Below, piece by piece: positions 45,510-56,016 of a DNA stretch of 64,000 nt. The position numbers and the translations under genes were made by a program. This DNA comes from Cellulosimicrobium terreum (GTDB lineage Bacteria > Actinomycetota > Actinomycetes > Actinomycetales > Cellulomonadaceae). Location: positions 248,001 through 312,000 of the forward strand of contig JACYFD010000006.1 in the NCBI GenBank assembly GCA_014803435.1. The letters are read 5' to 3'. Within the stretch, counting starts at the first letter, position 1. The number at the start of each line of letters is the position of its first letter. The notes beneath the pieces were generated by a model, which worked only from the letters and a program-made list of their open reading frames with translations, made no database searches and was not told the origin of the DNA.

Positions 45510-46751
45510 TCAGGCGTTCGTCACGACCAGCGCGACGTTGTGCCCGCCGAAGCCGAACGAGTTGTTGATCGCGACGACGTCGCCCGCAGGGAGCGGCGAC
45601 GGGGTGTCGCGGACGAGCGGGACCTGCAGCTCGGGGTCGGGGTTGGCGACGTTGATCGTGGGCGGCGCGACCCGGTCGGCGACCGCCTTGATCGTGAAGA
45701 TCGACTCGAGCGCACCGGCGCCGCCGAGGAGATGCCCTGTCATGGACTTGGTGGCCGAGAGCTGGACGTGGTCCGCGTCCGGCCCGAGGAGTGTACGGAT
45801 GGACCGGGTCTCGGTGAGGTCGCCGACCTTGGTGGACGTCGCGTGGGCGTTGACGTGCACGACGTCGCGGCCGGTCGCCCCGGCCTCCTCCAGAGCACGA
45901 CGCATCGCGGCGACCTGGCCACGCCCGTCGGGGTCCGGCGAGGTGATGTGGTAAGCGTCCGAGGAGAGGCCGACACCGGCGAGCCGTGCGTAGACCCGCG
46001 CGCCGCGTGCAGCGGCGTGCTCGGCGCTCTCGAGCACGACGACCCCGGCACCCTCGCCGAGCACGAACCCGTCGCGGTCGATGTCGTAGGGTCGCGACGC
46101 GCCCTGCGGGTCGTCGTTGCGCAAGGACAGCGTGCGCGACGCGGCGAACGCGGCGATCGGCATCGGGTGGATCGTCGCCTCGGTCCCGCCGGCGACGACG
46201 ACGTCTGCGCGACCCGAGCGGATCATGTCGACGCCGTAGCCGATCGCCTCCGCACCGGACGCGCACGCCGAGACGAGCGCGTGCGCACCGGCGCGCGCGC
46301 CGAGCTCGAGCGAGACGTAGGCCGTGGGGGAGTTCGGCATGAGCATGGGGACGGTCATCGGCAGCATGCGGCGGGCACCGCGCTCACGCAGCGTGTCCCA
46401 GCCGTCGAGCATGGTCCAGATGCCGCCGATGCCGGAGGAGACGACGGTCCCGAGCCGGTCACCGTCCACCTCCGGGCTGCCTGCGTCCGCCCAGGCCTCG
46501 CGCGCGGCGACGAGGGCGTACTGGGCCGAGGGGTCCATGCGCTTGGTCTCGGGGCGCGTGAGGACCTCGCTCGGCGGGACCTTGATCGTCGCCGCGAAGG
46601 TCAGGGGGATCTCGTACCGCTCCGCCCAGTCGTTCTCGAGCGTGCGCGCTCCGGACTCACCGGCGAGCGCCGCGGCCCAGGTCGTGGGCACGTCTCCACC
46701 GAGCGGGGTCGTGGCGCCGAGGCCGGTGACGACGACTACTGGGGCGGGCAT
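45510..46751 (-). CDS. fabF: 3-oxoacyl-ACP synthase II (KAS II)
   Basis: Elongates acyl-ACP with malonyl-ACP. The 413-residue enzyme shows the catalytic Cys in S-A-C-A-S-G-A-E-A (near 165), the two His in V-N-A-H-A-T-S-T (near 300) and M-T-G-H-L-L-G-G-A-G (near 335), and the Gly-rich N-N-S-F-G-F-G-G-H-N ending. Last gene of the fasR-fabD-fabH-acpP-fabF cluster. Two hairpins separate it from acpP. Confidence 0.96.
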   Translation of the reverse strand: MPAPVVVVTGLGATTPLGGDVPTTWAAALAGESGARTLENDWAERYEIPLTFAATIKVPPSEVLTRPETKRMDPSAQYALVAAREAWADAGSPEVDGDRLGTVVSSGIGGIWTMLDGWDTLRERGARRMLPMTVPMLMPNSPTAYVSLELGARAGAHALVSACASGAEAIGYGVDMIRSGRADVVVAGGTEATIHPMPIAAFAASRTLSLRNDDPQGASRPYDIDRDGFVLGEGAGVVVLESAEHAAARGARVYARLAGVGLSSDAYHITSPDPDGRGQVAAMRRALEEAGATGRDVVHVNAHATSTKVGDLTETRSIRTLLGPDADHVQLSATKSMTGHLLGGAGALESIFTIKAVADRVAPPTINVANPDPELQVPLVRDTPSPLPAGDVVAINNSFGFGGHNVALVVTNA

Positions 46752-46788
46752 GGTGGCTCCTTGCGTGGGACGGACGGGTGCGGGCGGG

Positions 46789-46855
46789 CGGGCGGGTCGA
46801 CGCGGACGTCGACCCGCCCGTGGCCTGCAAGAGGCCCTGCGGGCAGATCCCGCAG
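46789..46855 (-). terminator. Two hairpins between acpP and fabF
   Basis: In transcription order: CTGCGGG/CCCGCAG (46855-46837, loop of five), then a 13-bp perfect stem (46820-46808 with 46801-46789, loop GTCCGC in that direction). Both lie in the acpP-fabF gap. They probably act as a partial terminator or mRNA-stabilising element that keeps acpP expression above fabF. Confidence 0.6.
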
Positions 46856-46865
46856 ACGGCTCGGC

Positions 46866-47114
46866 TCAGGCCTGCGCGTTGGTGATGTAGGTCACCGCGT
46901 CGCCGACGGTCGTGAGGTTCTTGACCTCCTCGTCGGGGATGCGGACCCCGAACTTGTCCTCGGCGTGCGTGACGATCGTCATCATCGACAGCGAGTCGAT
47001 GTCGAGGTCGTCCGTGAAGGACTTCTCCGACGCGACGGCGTCCGTCGGCAGACCGGTCTCCTCGGCGACGATCTCGGCGAGGCCGGCGAGGACCTCCTGC
47101 TCGGTGTGGGCCAT
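46866..47114 (-). CDS. acpP: Acyl carrier protein
   Basis: An 82-residue acidic carrier protein whose Ser in D-I-D-S-L-S-M-M (near 43) receives 4'-phosphopantetheine. The residue after the usual D-S-L is Ser where Asp is typical, as in other actinobacterial ACPs. ATG 47114 has AGGAG about seven bases upstream, and the intergenic stretches on both sides contain stem-loops (including 47161-47167 with 47181-47187 toward fabH), in keeping with its need for high expression. Confidence 0.96.
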   Translation of the reverse strand: MAHTEQEVLAGLAEIVAEETGLPTDAVASEKSFTDDLDIDSLSMMTIVTHAEDKFGVRIPDEEVKNLTTVGDAVTYITNAQA

Positions 47115-47236
47115 GGTTTCTCCTTGTCGTGGGGCCGGGGTGCCGGTCCCGGTGGTGGTGCTCGGGCGATGCGGACGACTGCCCGAGATGTGCGGCGTGC
47201 AGGTACACGTCCAGGTGCTGCGGGGACGATTCTTCC

Positions 47237-48244
47237 CTACGGCAGGACGACCACCTGCGCGGCGTAGACCAACCCGGCGCCGAACCCGATCTGCAGGGCG
47301 AGATCGCCGGGGCGCACCTGACCCTCGTCGAGCAGGCGGCGGGTGGCGAGAGGGATGGATGCGGCCGAGGTGTTGCCGGTCTCCGCGATGTCGCGACCGA
47401 TGGCGACCGTCTCCGGGAGCTTGAGCTGCTTGACCAGCTGGTCGATGATGCGCATGTTCGCCTGGTGCGGCACGAACGCCGCGATGTCACCCGGCGCCAC
47501 CCCGGCCTCGGCCATGGCCTTCGCGGCGATCGGGGCCATCTGGAAGCTGGCCCACTTGAACACGCTCTGGCCGTCCTGGCGCAGCGTCGGCCAGCCGAGC
47601 GACGGGTCCTCGCGCAGTTCGGACCAGGCGTGCGTCTGGCGGATCGCCTGCGACTTGCCGCCGTCGGAGCCCCACACGGTCGGCCCGATCCCCGGTGTGT
47701 CGGACGGGCCGACGATCGCGGCCCCCGCGCCGTCGCCGAGCAGGAACGAGATCGACCGGTCGGTCGGGTCGATGAAGTCGCTCATCTTCTCGGCCCCGAC
47801 GACGAGCACGTACCGGGCGGTGCCGGACCGGACGAGGGCGTCGGCCTGCGCGATCGCGTAGGCGTAACCGGCGCACGCCGCGGAGACGTCGAACGCCGCC
47901 GCGGGGGTCGCGCCGAGCCGGTCCGCGAGCACCGCGGCGGCGGCCGGCGTCTGGTGGAAGTAGGTGACGGTCGAGACGATCACCGCGTCGATGTCCGAGC
48001 CCTGCATGCCGGCGCGCCCGAGCGCGTCGCGGGCAGCGACCTCCGACAGGTCGAGGACGTCGACGTCCGCGCCGGCGCGACGTCGCGTGACGATGCCGGT
48101 GCGCTGGCGGATCCACTCGTCCGAGGAGTCGATCGGGCCGGCGACGTCGTCGTTGGTCACGACGTGCTCGCCGCGCGCACCGCCGATCGCGAGGATCCGC
48201 GAGTGCGCCGGCCCCGTGGCCTGACGCAGCGTCGCGGGGCTCAC
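47237..48244 (-). CDS. fabH: 3-oxoacyl-ACP synthase III (KAS III)
   Basis: Starts fatty acid synthesis by condensing an acyl-CoA primer (often branched in this phylum) with malonyl-ACP. The 335-residue protein has the catalytic triad Cys in S-A-A-C-A-G-Y (near 122), His in V-P-H-Q-A-N (near 265) and Asn in E-T-G-N-T-S-A-A-S (near 297). GTG 48244 overlaps the fabD stop by four bases (GTGA), so the two are translationally coupled; earlier in-frame starts lie inside fabD. Confidence 0.95.
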   Translation of the reverse strand: MSPATLRQATGPAHSRILAIGGARGEHVVTNDDVAGPIDSSDEWIRQRTGIVTRRRAGADVDVLDLSEVAARDALGRAGMQGSDIDAVIVSTVTYFHQTPAAAAVLADRLGATPAAAFDVSAACAGYAYAIAQADALVRSGTARYVLVVGAEKMSDFIDPTDRSISFLLGDGAGAAIVGPSDTPGIGPTVWGSDGGKSQAIRQTHAWSELREDPSLGWPTLRQDGQSVFKWASFQMAPIAAKAMAEAGVAPGDIAAFVPHQANMRIIDQLVKQLKLPETVAIGRDIAETGNTSAASIPLATRRLLDEGQVRPGDLALQIGFGAGLVYAAQVVVLP

Positions 48245-49212
48245 TCGGAGGCCCCGGCGGACGAGTGGCGTGCGATCAGGTCGCGCGCCGTGTCCACGTC
48301 GGCCGGGGACTTCACGGCGACGAGCTCGACACCTGGGAGGGTGCGTCGTGCGAGCCCGGTCAGGACCCCGCCCGGGGCGAGCTCCAGGACCGCGGTGACG
48401 CCGAGGTCGGCGAGGGTCTCCTGGCACAGGTCCCAGCGCACCGGTGCGGCGATCTGGGCGGTGAGGCGGCGCACGACGTCCCGTGCCTTGCCGTGCGTGC
48501 TGCCTTCGAGGTCGATGCGGCCGTACGGCTCACCGTCGGCGTTCGACAGGAAGGCGACACGCGGGTCCGCGACGTCCCACGCGGCGGCGACGGGCTCGAA
48601 CTTCTCGAGCGCCGGCTGCATGAACGGCGTGTGGAACGCACCGGCGACCTGGAGAGGGATGACCCGGGCCTTGGCGGGTGGAGCCTCGGCGAGCCGGACG
48701 AGGTGCTCGAGCGCCCCGGCGGCGACGACCTGCCCGCTGCTGTTGACGTTCGCCGGCCACAGGCCGGCTGCCTCGATCGCCGCGAGCACCTCCTCCGGGT
48801 CCCCGCCGACGACCGCGCTCATGCCGGTGGGCTCGGCCGCGGCCGCCTCCGCCATGAAGCGCGCGCGGTGCGCGACGAGCCCGACGGCGCCGGCGTCGTC
48901 CAGCACGCCGGCCACGGCCGCGGCCGCGAGCTCGCCCACCGAGTGGCCGGCCGTCACGTCGACGACCTCGGCGGCGTCTCGGCCGGCCAGGATCGCACGC
49001 AGGGCCACGAGCGACGACGCGACGATGAGCGGCTGGGCGACCGCCGTGTCCCGGATCGTCTCCGCGTCCGACGTCGTGCCGTGGGCGACGAGGTCGCTCT
49101 GGGCGGCGTCGCCGAGAGCGGCGAGCTGGTCGGGGACGCCGGGGAGCTCGAGCCAGGGCGCGAGCATTCCGGGGGACTGGGAGCCCTGTCCAGGGCACAA
49201 GACGGCGAGCAC
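48241..49212 (-). CDS. fabD: Malonyl-CoA:ACP malonyltransferase
   Basis: Transfers malonyl groups from CoA to ACP. The 323-residue enzyme has the start C-P-G-Q-G-S-Q-S-P-G, the nucleophile Ser in T-A-G-H-S-V-G-E (near 92) and the His in A-G-A-F-H-T-P-F-M (near 200). It is the first enzyme gene of the cluster, 94 bases downstream of the regulator. GTG start at 49212. Confidence 0.95.
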   Translation of the reverse strand: MLAVLCPGQGSQSPGMLAPWLELPGVPDQLAALGDAAQSDLVAHGTTSDAETIRDTAVAQPLIVASSLVALRAILAGRDAAEVVDVTAGHSVGELAAAAVAGVLDDAGAVGLVAHRARFMAEAAAAEPTGMSAVVGGDPEEVLAAIEAAGLWPANVNSSGQVVAAGALEHLVRLAEAPPAKARVIPLQVAGAFHTPFMQPALEKFEPVAAAWDVADPRVAFLSNADGEPYGRIDLEGSTHGKARDVVRRLTAQIAAPVRWDLCQETLADLGVTAVLELAPGGVLTGLARRTLPGVELVAVKSPADVDTARDLIARHSSAGASE

Positions 49213-49275
49213 CTGTCAACTGTGCCAACGCGCGGCCCGTTACCCACACCACGACCCGCACCAACCTTGGGGAGA

Positions 49276-49301
49276 GCGCTTGTGAGGAACCTACAAGGCG
49301 C
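49276..49301 (-). promoter_or_regulatory. Palindrome upstream of fabD, candidate regulator site
   Basis: GCGCTTGT (49276-49283) and ACAAGGCGC (49293-49301) form a near-perfect inverted repeat with one bulged base. It lies in the 94-base gap between the fasR-like gene and fabD, 64 bases before the fabD start, where an activator of the fab genes would be expected to bind. It could also be a weak terminator of the regulator gene. Confidence 0.4.
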
Positions 49302-49306
49302 CCATC

Positions 49307-50494
49307 TCAGCGTGCGGCGGCGACCTGACCCAGGGCCAGCGCCACCTGCAGCACGAACGACTCCCGCGCGTCGAGCGGGTCCCAGCCGGTGATCTCCGCG
49401 ACCTTCCGCAACCGGTAGCGCACCGTGTTGGGGTGCACGTAGAGGGATCGGGCCGCGGCCTCGAGCGAGCGCCCCGTGCCGAGGTAGGCCGACAGCGTCT
49501 CGAGGACGGAGCCCGTCGCCTCCGCGAGCGGGCGGTACGCCTGCGCGACGAGGGTCCGCCGCGCCGTCGTGTCCCCGGTGAGGACGCGTTCGGGCAGGAG
49601 GTCGTCGGCGAGCACGGGCCGCGGGGCCTGCGGCCACGCGGGCGCGGCGCGCATGCCGGCGAGCGCGGCCTGGGCGGACCGGCCGGCCTCGTCGAGACCA
49701 GGGACCGTGGGGCCGATGACGACCGGGCCGGGCGCGAACCGCGGCAGGAGCGAGGCAGCGGCGGCCTGCAGGTCACCCTCTCCGCCGAGAACGAGGACGA
49801 GGCGGTCGCCGTGGATGCCGACGAGGCCGTCGCCGGCGGCGCGCCGCGTCGCCCGGCGCAGCTCCGCCGTGCGGACCTCGTCGAGCGCCGCCGTCGTGGT
49901 TCCCGCCATGACGAGCGCCGAGCCACGGCCGCCCCACCCGAGCGCCGAGACCCGTGAGCGCAGGGAGTCGTCGCCCTCGCCACGGATGAGCGCGTCCACC
50001 ACGAGCGCCTCGAGACGCGCGTCCCACGCCCCTCGGACCTCCGCGGCGCGCGCGTAGACCTCCGCCGCGGAGAACGCGACCTCGCGCGAGTAGCGCAGCA
50101 CCGCCTCGCGCAGGTCCCGCTCGCCCCCGGGGGCGGCGAGCTGGTCCGAGTGCGCCTCCACGACCTCGACGACGATGCGGACCAGCATCAGCGTGTTCTG
50201 CAAGGAGATCGAGCGCGTGAGCTCCGGCGGTGCCGCCGCGAAGATCTCGCTCACGCCGTGCGGCGGCGCCTGCGGGTCGGCATACCAGGAGACGAACGCC
50301 GTGATGCCCGACTGCGCGACGAGCCCGACGTAGGACCTGTCCTCGGCCGGCAGGTCGCGGTACCAGGGCACCTCGTCGTCCAGGCGGCGCAGGGCTGCCG
50401 CCGTGAGCAGGCCGCTGCCGTCGCGCAGGCGCTGGAGGTTGTCCGCGTTGCCCGGTTGACCCGGGGCGCCCGGTGGTCGAGAGGTGGCCGTCAC
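49307..50494 (-). CDS. fasR: PucR/CdaR-type transcriptional regulator (FasR-like)
   Basis: A 395-residue regulator with an N-terminal helical region, a GGDEF-related sensor (about 180-280) and a C-terminal PucR-type helix-turn-helix (about 320-385) containing L-Y-V-H-P-N-T-V-R-Y-R-L-R-K-V. The gene order fasR-fabD-fabH-acpP-fabF matches Streptomyces coelicolor, where FasR activates the fab genes; the same role is inferred here. GTG 50494 is chosen because upstream in-frame sequence is not coding-like. Confidence 0.85.
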   Translation of the reverse strand: MTATSRPPGAPGQPGNADNLQRLRDGSGLLTAAALRRLDDEVPWYRDLPAEDRSYVGLVAQSGITAFVSWYADPQAPPHGVSEIFAAAPPELTRSISLQNTLMLVRIVVEVVEAHSDQLAAPGGERDLREAVLRYSREVAFSAAEVYARAAEVRGAWDARLEALVVDALIRGEGDDSLRSRVSALGWGGRGSALVMAGTTTAALDEVRTAELRRATRRAAGDGLVGIHGDRLVLVLGGEGDLQAAAASLLPRFAPGPVVIGPTVPGLDEAGRSAQAALAGMRAAPAWPQAPRPVLADDLLPERVLTGDTTARRTLVAQAYRPLAEATGSVLETLSAYLGTGRSLEAAARSLYVHPNTVRYRLRKVAEITGWDPLDARESFVLQVALALGQVAAAR

Positions 50495-50593
50495 GCGCCG
50501 AGCATACCGGCCAGCAGTTGTGGAATCCCCACAAAGCCCGGACGAGCGGACGCGCCAGGGTCCCCGCTCAGGGTGTGGACCGGGCACAGCCGA

Positions 50594-50599
50594 TAGGGT
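50594..50599 (+). promoter_or_regulatory. -10-like hexamer TAGGGT, leaderless position
   Basis: TAGGGT ends six bases before ATG 50606. Confidence 0.38.
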
Positions 50600-50605
50600 C
50601 GGCGC

Positions 50606-51286
50606 ATGGCCATCCTTCCCCGCCTCCGCAAGCTCCTCCGACGCCAGACGTCCGCGTCGACGGTCGGGATGCGGCGGCCACGGTCGGGGGAACGCCGTGG
50701 CGACGTCGTGCACGAGGACGCCCTGCGGGCGATGCTCGTCGACGACCCGAACGACGAACGGGCGTTCCAGGCCCTCGCCGAGCTCGTCCGGCGTCGCGCC
50801 GCGGAGGGGCCACGGCCGGACGACCCGCTGGCCGCACCGGTCGACGAGGTGGAGAAGCAGCGCGCCGCGGACCTCGCCGTGTGGGCCCTCGCCGAGGAGC
50901 TGGCCGGCCACCCCAAGGGCTGGTTCCCGCTCATCGAGCTCGGGCGGCTCTCCCTCGAGGACGACCAGGAGTCCGCGCTGCGCCGGTTCGCGACGGCCGC
51001 CGAGCGCGAGCCCACCGGCCGGGCGCTGGCCCGCTCGATGGAGGTGCTGCGCGACGCCGGCCTGCCGGCGGAGGCCGTCGGGCTCGGGGTCGGGCACTGG
51101 CGCACGCGGGAGCACGTGCCCGAGGCGGGGCGGCAGCTGGTGCTCGCCGCGATCGAGGCGGGTCGCCCGTTGGACGCCCGTCTCCACCTGGACGCGCTGG
51201 CCGCGTCCTCGGACGTCGCACCGGGGGTGCTCGCCGAGCTCGAGCGGGCGGTCGCGGCGGCCGAGCAGGACCGGGCAGGCGCGTAG
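50606..51286 (+). CDS. Conserved hypothetical helical protein (TPR-like)
   Basis: A 226-residue soluble protein: a basic N-terminus (R-L-R-K-L-L-R-R), then Ala/Leu-rich helices with pairs such as A-F-Q-A-L-A-E-L-V-R and W-F-P-L-I-E-L-G-R-L-S-L-E-D-D, suggesting tetratricopeptide-like hairpins. No catalytic motif. Divergent from the fasR-like gene and convergent with aceE. The start is supported by TAGGGT six bases upstream. Confidence 0.72.
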   Translation: MAILPRLRKLLRRQTSASTVGMRRPRSGERRGDVVHEDALRAMLVDDPNDERAFQALAELVRRRAAEGPRPDDPLAAPVDEVEKQRAADLAVWALAEELAGHPKGWFPLIELGRLSLEDDQESALRRFATAAEREPTGRALARSMEVLRDAGLPAEAVGLGVGHWRTREHVPEAGRQLVLAAIEAGRPLDARLHLDALAASSDVAPGVLAELERAVAAAEQDRAGA

Positions 51287-51306
51287 CCGCACGCAGACGA
51301 GACGCC

Positions 51307-51340
51307 GACGGCCGGCCACCCGTGCGGGTGACCGGCCGTC
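51307..51340. terminator. Bidirectional hairpin terminator before aceE
   Basis: GACGGCCGG (51307-51315) pairs with 51332-51340 and, after one mismatch, CACCC pairs with GGGTG across loop GTGC. It lies between the convergent hypothetical gene and aceE. Confidence 0.8.
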
Positions 51341-51381
51341 GTCCTACCGGAGCTGCCGGCGGATGCCGGCGATGCTGATGG

Positions 51382-54138
<2,757 letters not shown>

Positions 54139-54462
54139 CAGCAACCTCATATCTCGTCGGATGCCGGACGCGGTCGCGCGGTACACGCCGTCGTCCGTCT
54201 CGGAGCCACTCCGGGCACGCGGCCGTGGCCGCTGGTGGCGACCGCGCCTCTTCACGAGACCAGGGTGGTTCACCCATTGTGTTCTCATCCCGCCGTGAAG
54301 TCACACCAACGAGTGGTCAAGGCGGCGTGATTTCCGCGACACGTCGCCGTGTCCGTCCCGCGGCATGCCGGGCAACGCCGCGCGCGGTGGGCTACCTTTG
54401 CCAGACAGATGGCCGGATCGACGGTCGGGCCGAGCATGGACGAGGAAAGGAACGACACGACT
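54139..54462. other. Divergent promoter region between aceE and the DUF3052 gene
   Basis: This 324-base gap holds no convincing gene. It must contain the aceE promoter (minus) and that of the DUF3052 gene (plus). CCGCC (54291-54295) and GGCGG (54322-54326) are an inverted pair flanking an AT-richer middle that may be an operator, but I see no known regulator motif. Confidence 0.5.
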
Positions 54463-54876
54463 GTGACGGACACGGCAGGATCCCGCGATGTGGACCGACT
54501 GGGGTTCGCCCCCGGGAACGTGGTCCAGGAGTTCGGGTGGTCCGACGACGTCGACGACGACCTGCGGGCCGACATCGAGGAGCGGGTGGGCTCGGAGCTC
54601 GTCGACGAGGACTACGGCGACGTCACCGACGGTGTCGTCGTGTGGTGGCGCGAGGACGACGGCGACCTGACCGACATGCTCGTCGACGTCCAGACCGTGC
54701 TCGACGACGGTGGGACGATCTGGGTCCTCACGCTCAAGCCGGGTCGCGACGGGCACGTGGGGCACGACGTCATCCAGGAAGCGGCGACGACCGCAGGCCT
54801 GCACGCCACGAGCACCTTCGCCATCGCCAAGGACTGGTCGGCTACGCGGCTCGGAACCCGTGGCCGCGGTCGCTGA
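54463..54876 (+). CDS. DUF3052 family protein
   Basis: A 137-residue acidic protein of an actinobacterial family of unknown function, usually found beside aceE. Segments: R-L-G-F-A-P-G-N-V-V-Q-E-F-G-W near residue 12, D-E-D-Y-G-D-V-T-D-G-V-V-V-W-W-R near 50, and K-D-W-S-A-T-R-L-G-T-R near the end. GTG 54463 is preferred (AAAGGAA about ten bases upstream, family-like length); ATG 54436 adds nine residues. It overlaps the peroxiredoxin gene by 17 bases. Confidence 0.85.
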   Translation: MTDTAGSRDVDRLGFAPGNVVQEFGWSDDVDDDLRADIEERVGSELVDEDYGDVTDGVVVWWREDDGDLTDMLVDVQTVLDDGGTIWVLTLKPGRDGHVGHDVIQEAATTAGLHATSTFAIAKDWSATRLGTRGRGR

Positions 54877-55318
54877 CGGAGCCCCGGCCCCGGACTTCAC
54901 GCTCCCGGACACGCACGGAACGCCAGTCCACCTGGCCGACCTGCGCGGGGGAGCGGTGCTGCTCGTGTTCTACCCGTTCGCCTTCTCCGGCACCTGCACG
55001 GGCGAGCTGTGCGAGCTGCGCGACAACATCGAGGACTTCGAGACCGCGGGCGTGACGCTCCTCGGCATCTCCTGCGACTCGGTGTTCGCGCAGCGGGCAT
55101 GGTCCGAGCAGGAGGGGTTCACCTTCGACCTGCTCTCCGACTTCTGGCCCCACGGCGAGGTGGCCCGGGCCTACGGCGTGCTCGACGAGGCGAACGGTCT
55201 CGCCCTGCGCGGGTCGTTCCTCGTCGACGCCGACGGGATCGTCCGGTGGTCCGTCGTCAACCCGCGCGGGCAGCGCCGCGACCTCGACGGGTACCGGCGC
55301 GCGCTCGAGCTGCTCTGA
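54860..55318 (+). CDS. Peroxiredoxin (AhpE/BCP type)
   Basis: A 152-residue thiol peroxidase. The peroxidatic Cys sits in F-S-G-T-C-T-G-E-L-C (near 50), with the upstream F-Y-P-F-A-F of the peroxiredoxin fold and R-G-S-F-L-V-D near 117. The second Cys four residues later could act as a resolving residue, although the AhpE group is usually one-Cys. GTG 54860 lies inside the end of the DUF3052 gene, in a different frame, and an earlier start is not plausible. Confidence 0.9.
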   Translation: MAAVADGAPAPDFTLPDTHGTPVHLADLRGGAVLLVFYPFAFSGTCTGELCELRDNIEDFETAGVTLLGISCDSVFAQRAWSEQEGFTFDLLSDFWPHGEVARAYGVLDEANGLALRGSFLVDADGIVRWSVVNPRGQRRDLDGYRRALELL

Positions 55319-55359
55319 CGTCAGGCGCCGCGGCGGGCTGTGGGGCCTCGGCGAACCGG

Positions 55360-55365
55360 TAGGCT
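55360..55365 (+). promoter_or_regulatory. -10-like hexamer TAGGCT of the tRNA-Val gene
   Basis: TAGGCT lies 16 bases before the mature tRNA 5' end, a normal distance for a short 5' leader removed by RNase P. Confidence 0.45.
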
Positions 55366-55381
55366 GTGCACCGCCGTTTCC

Positions 55382-55458
55382 GGGCCTGTAGCTCAGCTGG
55401 TTAGAGCGCCACGCTTACACCGTGGATGTCGGGGGTTCGAGTCCCTCCGGGCCCACCA
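55382..55458 (+). tRNA. tRNA-Val (TAC)
   Basis: Acceptor GGGCCTG pairs with CGGGCCC (one G-T pair), D-arm TAGCTCAGCTGGTT, anticodon arm CCACG-CTTACAC-CGTGG (anticodon TAC), T-arm GTTCGAGTC, discriminator A and encoded CCA (55456-55458). Confidence 0.97.
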
Positions 55459-56016
55459 CTTCCGGTCCACCCCGCTGTCCCTGAAGCTGTCGCCTGCTCG
55501 ATCGAGACGCCCTCGAAGATCGTCACCGTGAGCAGTCCGGTCTTCTGACCGACGCGCGATGTCAGGGAGCTGGCGATGCCGAGATCCGGGTCGGCAGAGA
55601 TCCGTTCGGACACACCGCGCCCTCGCGGTATCCGTCGGTCACAGAGCCGGTCGACGTCACGATCAACTGGCCCGCGACGTGGAGAACGGTCGTCACGACG
55701 TTCTCGACGAGCGTGGCTCCCTGGCCTTGGAGCAGGCAGTCGACCCCTGCGCGAATGTCGTCGTCGTGAACGAGTCGGTGGCGCATTCCGCCGCAGCCGT
55801 TCCGAACTATCCGTGAAGTCCTGACTGGTCACCTGGGAAGCAGCCCGACGAGCACGGCACCGACCGCCCGTTGCACCTGCAGGTCCTCACCCGGAGCCCG
55901 ACGGGACCTCTCCCGTCGTGGCGTTCTCCGACCTGGACCTGTTCGCCCGGTTCGGGCTGCCGGCCAGCCGCGGCACGGTGACCGGTGGTGTGGGTGGCGG
56001 CGGGCAGGATGCGGTC
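55459..56016. other. 558-base stretch without an intact gene
   Basis: Between tRNA-Val and the polymerase gene there is no gene with both a credible start and stop, only the minus-strand fragment at 55470-55786. An open frame from 55825 joins the polymerase gene upstream of the start chosen here, so part of 55918-56016 may instead be coding. Confidence 0.5.
55470..55786 (-). pseudogene. Decayed reading frame beside tRNA-Val
   Basis: On the minus strand a coding-like frame starts at ATG 55786 (M-R-H-R-L-V-H-D-D-D, then G-A-T-L-V-E-N-V-V-T-T-V-L) and stops at TGA 55562. From about 55612 a different frame carries the natural-looking continuation (S-E-R-I-S-A-D-P-D-L-G-I-A-S, then G-L-L-T-V-T-I-F-E-G). 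Neither frame has a good start or end. The stretch is less GC-rich than its surroundings and reads as a frameshifted gene fragment. I cannot name the family. Its place next to a tRNA gene would fit a relic of integrated DNA. Confidence 0.35.

Noticed and set aside
55401-55460. Peptide G-G-T-R-T-P-D at the end of a minus-strand frame
   Set aside because: This is the well-known translation of a tRNA gene, not coding sequence.
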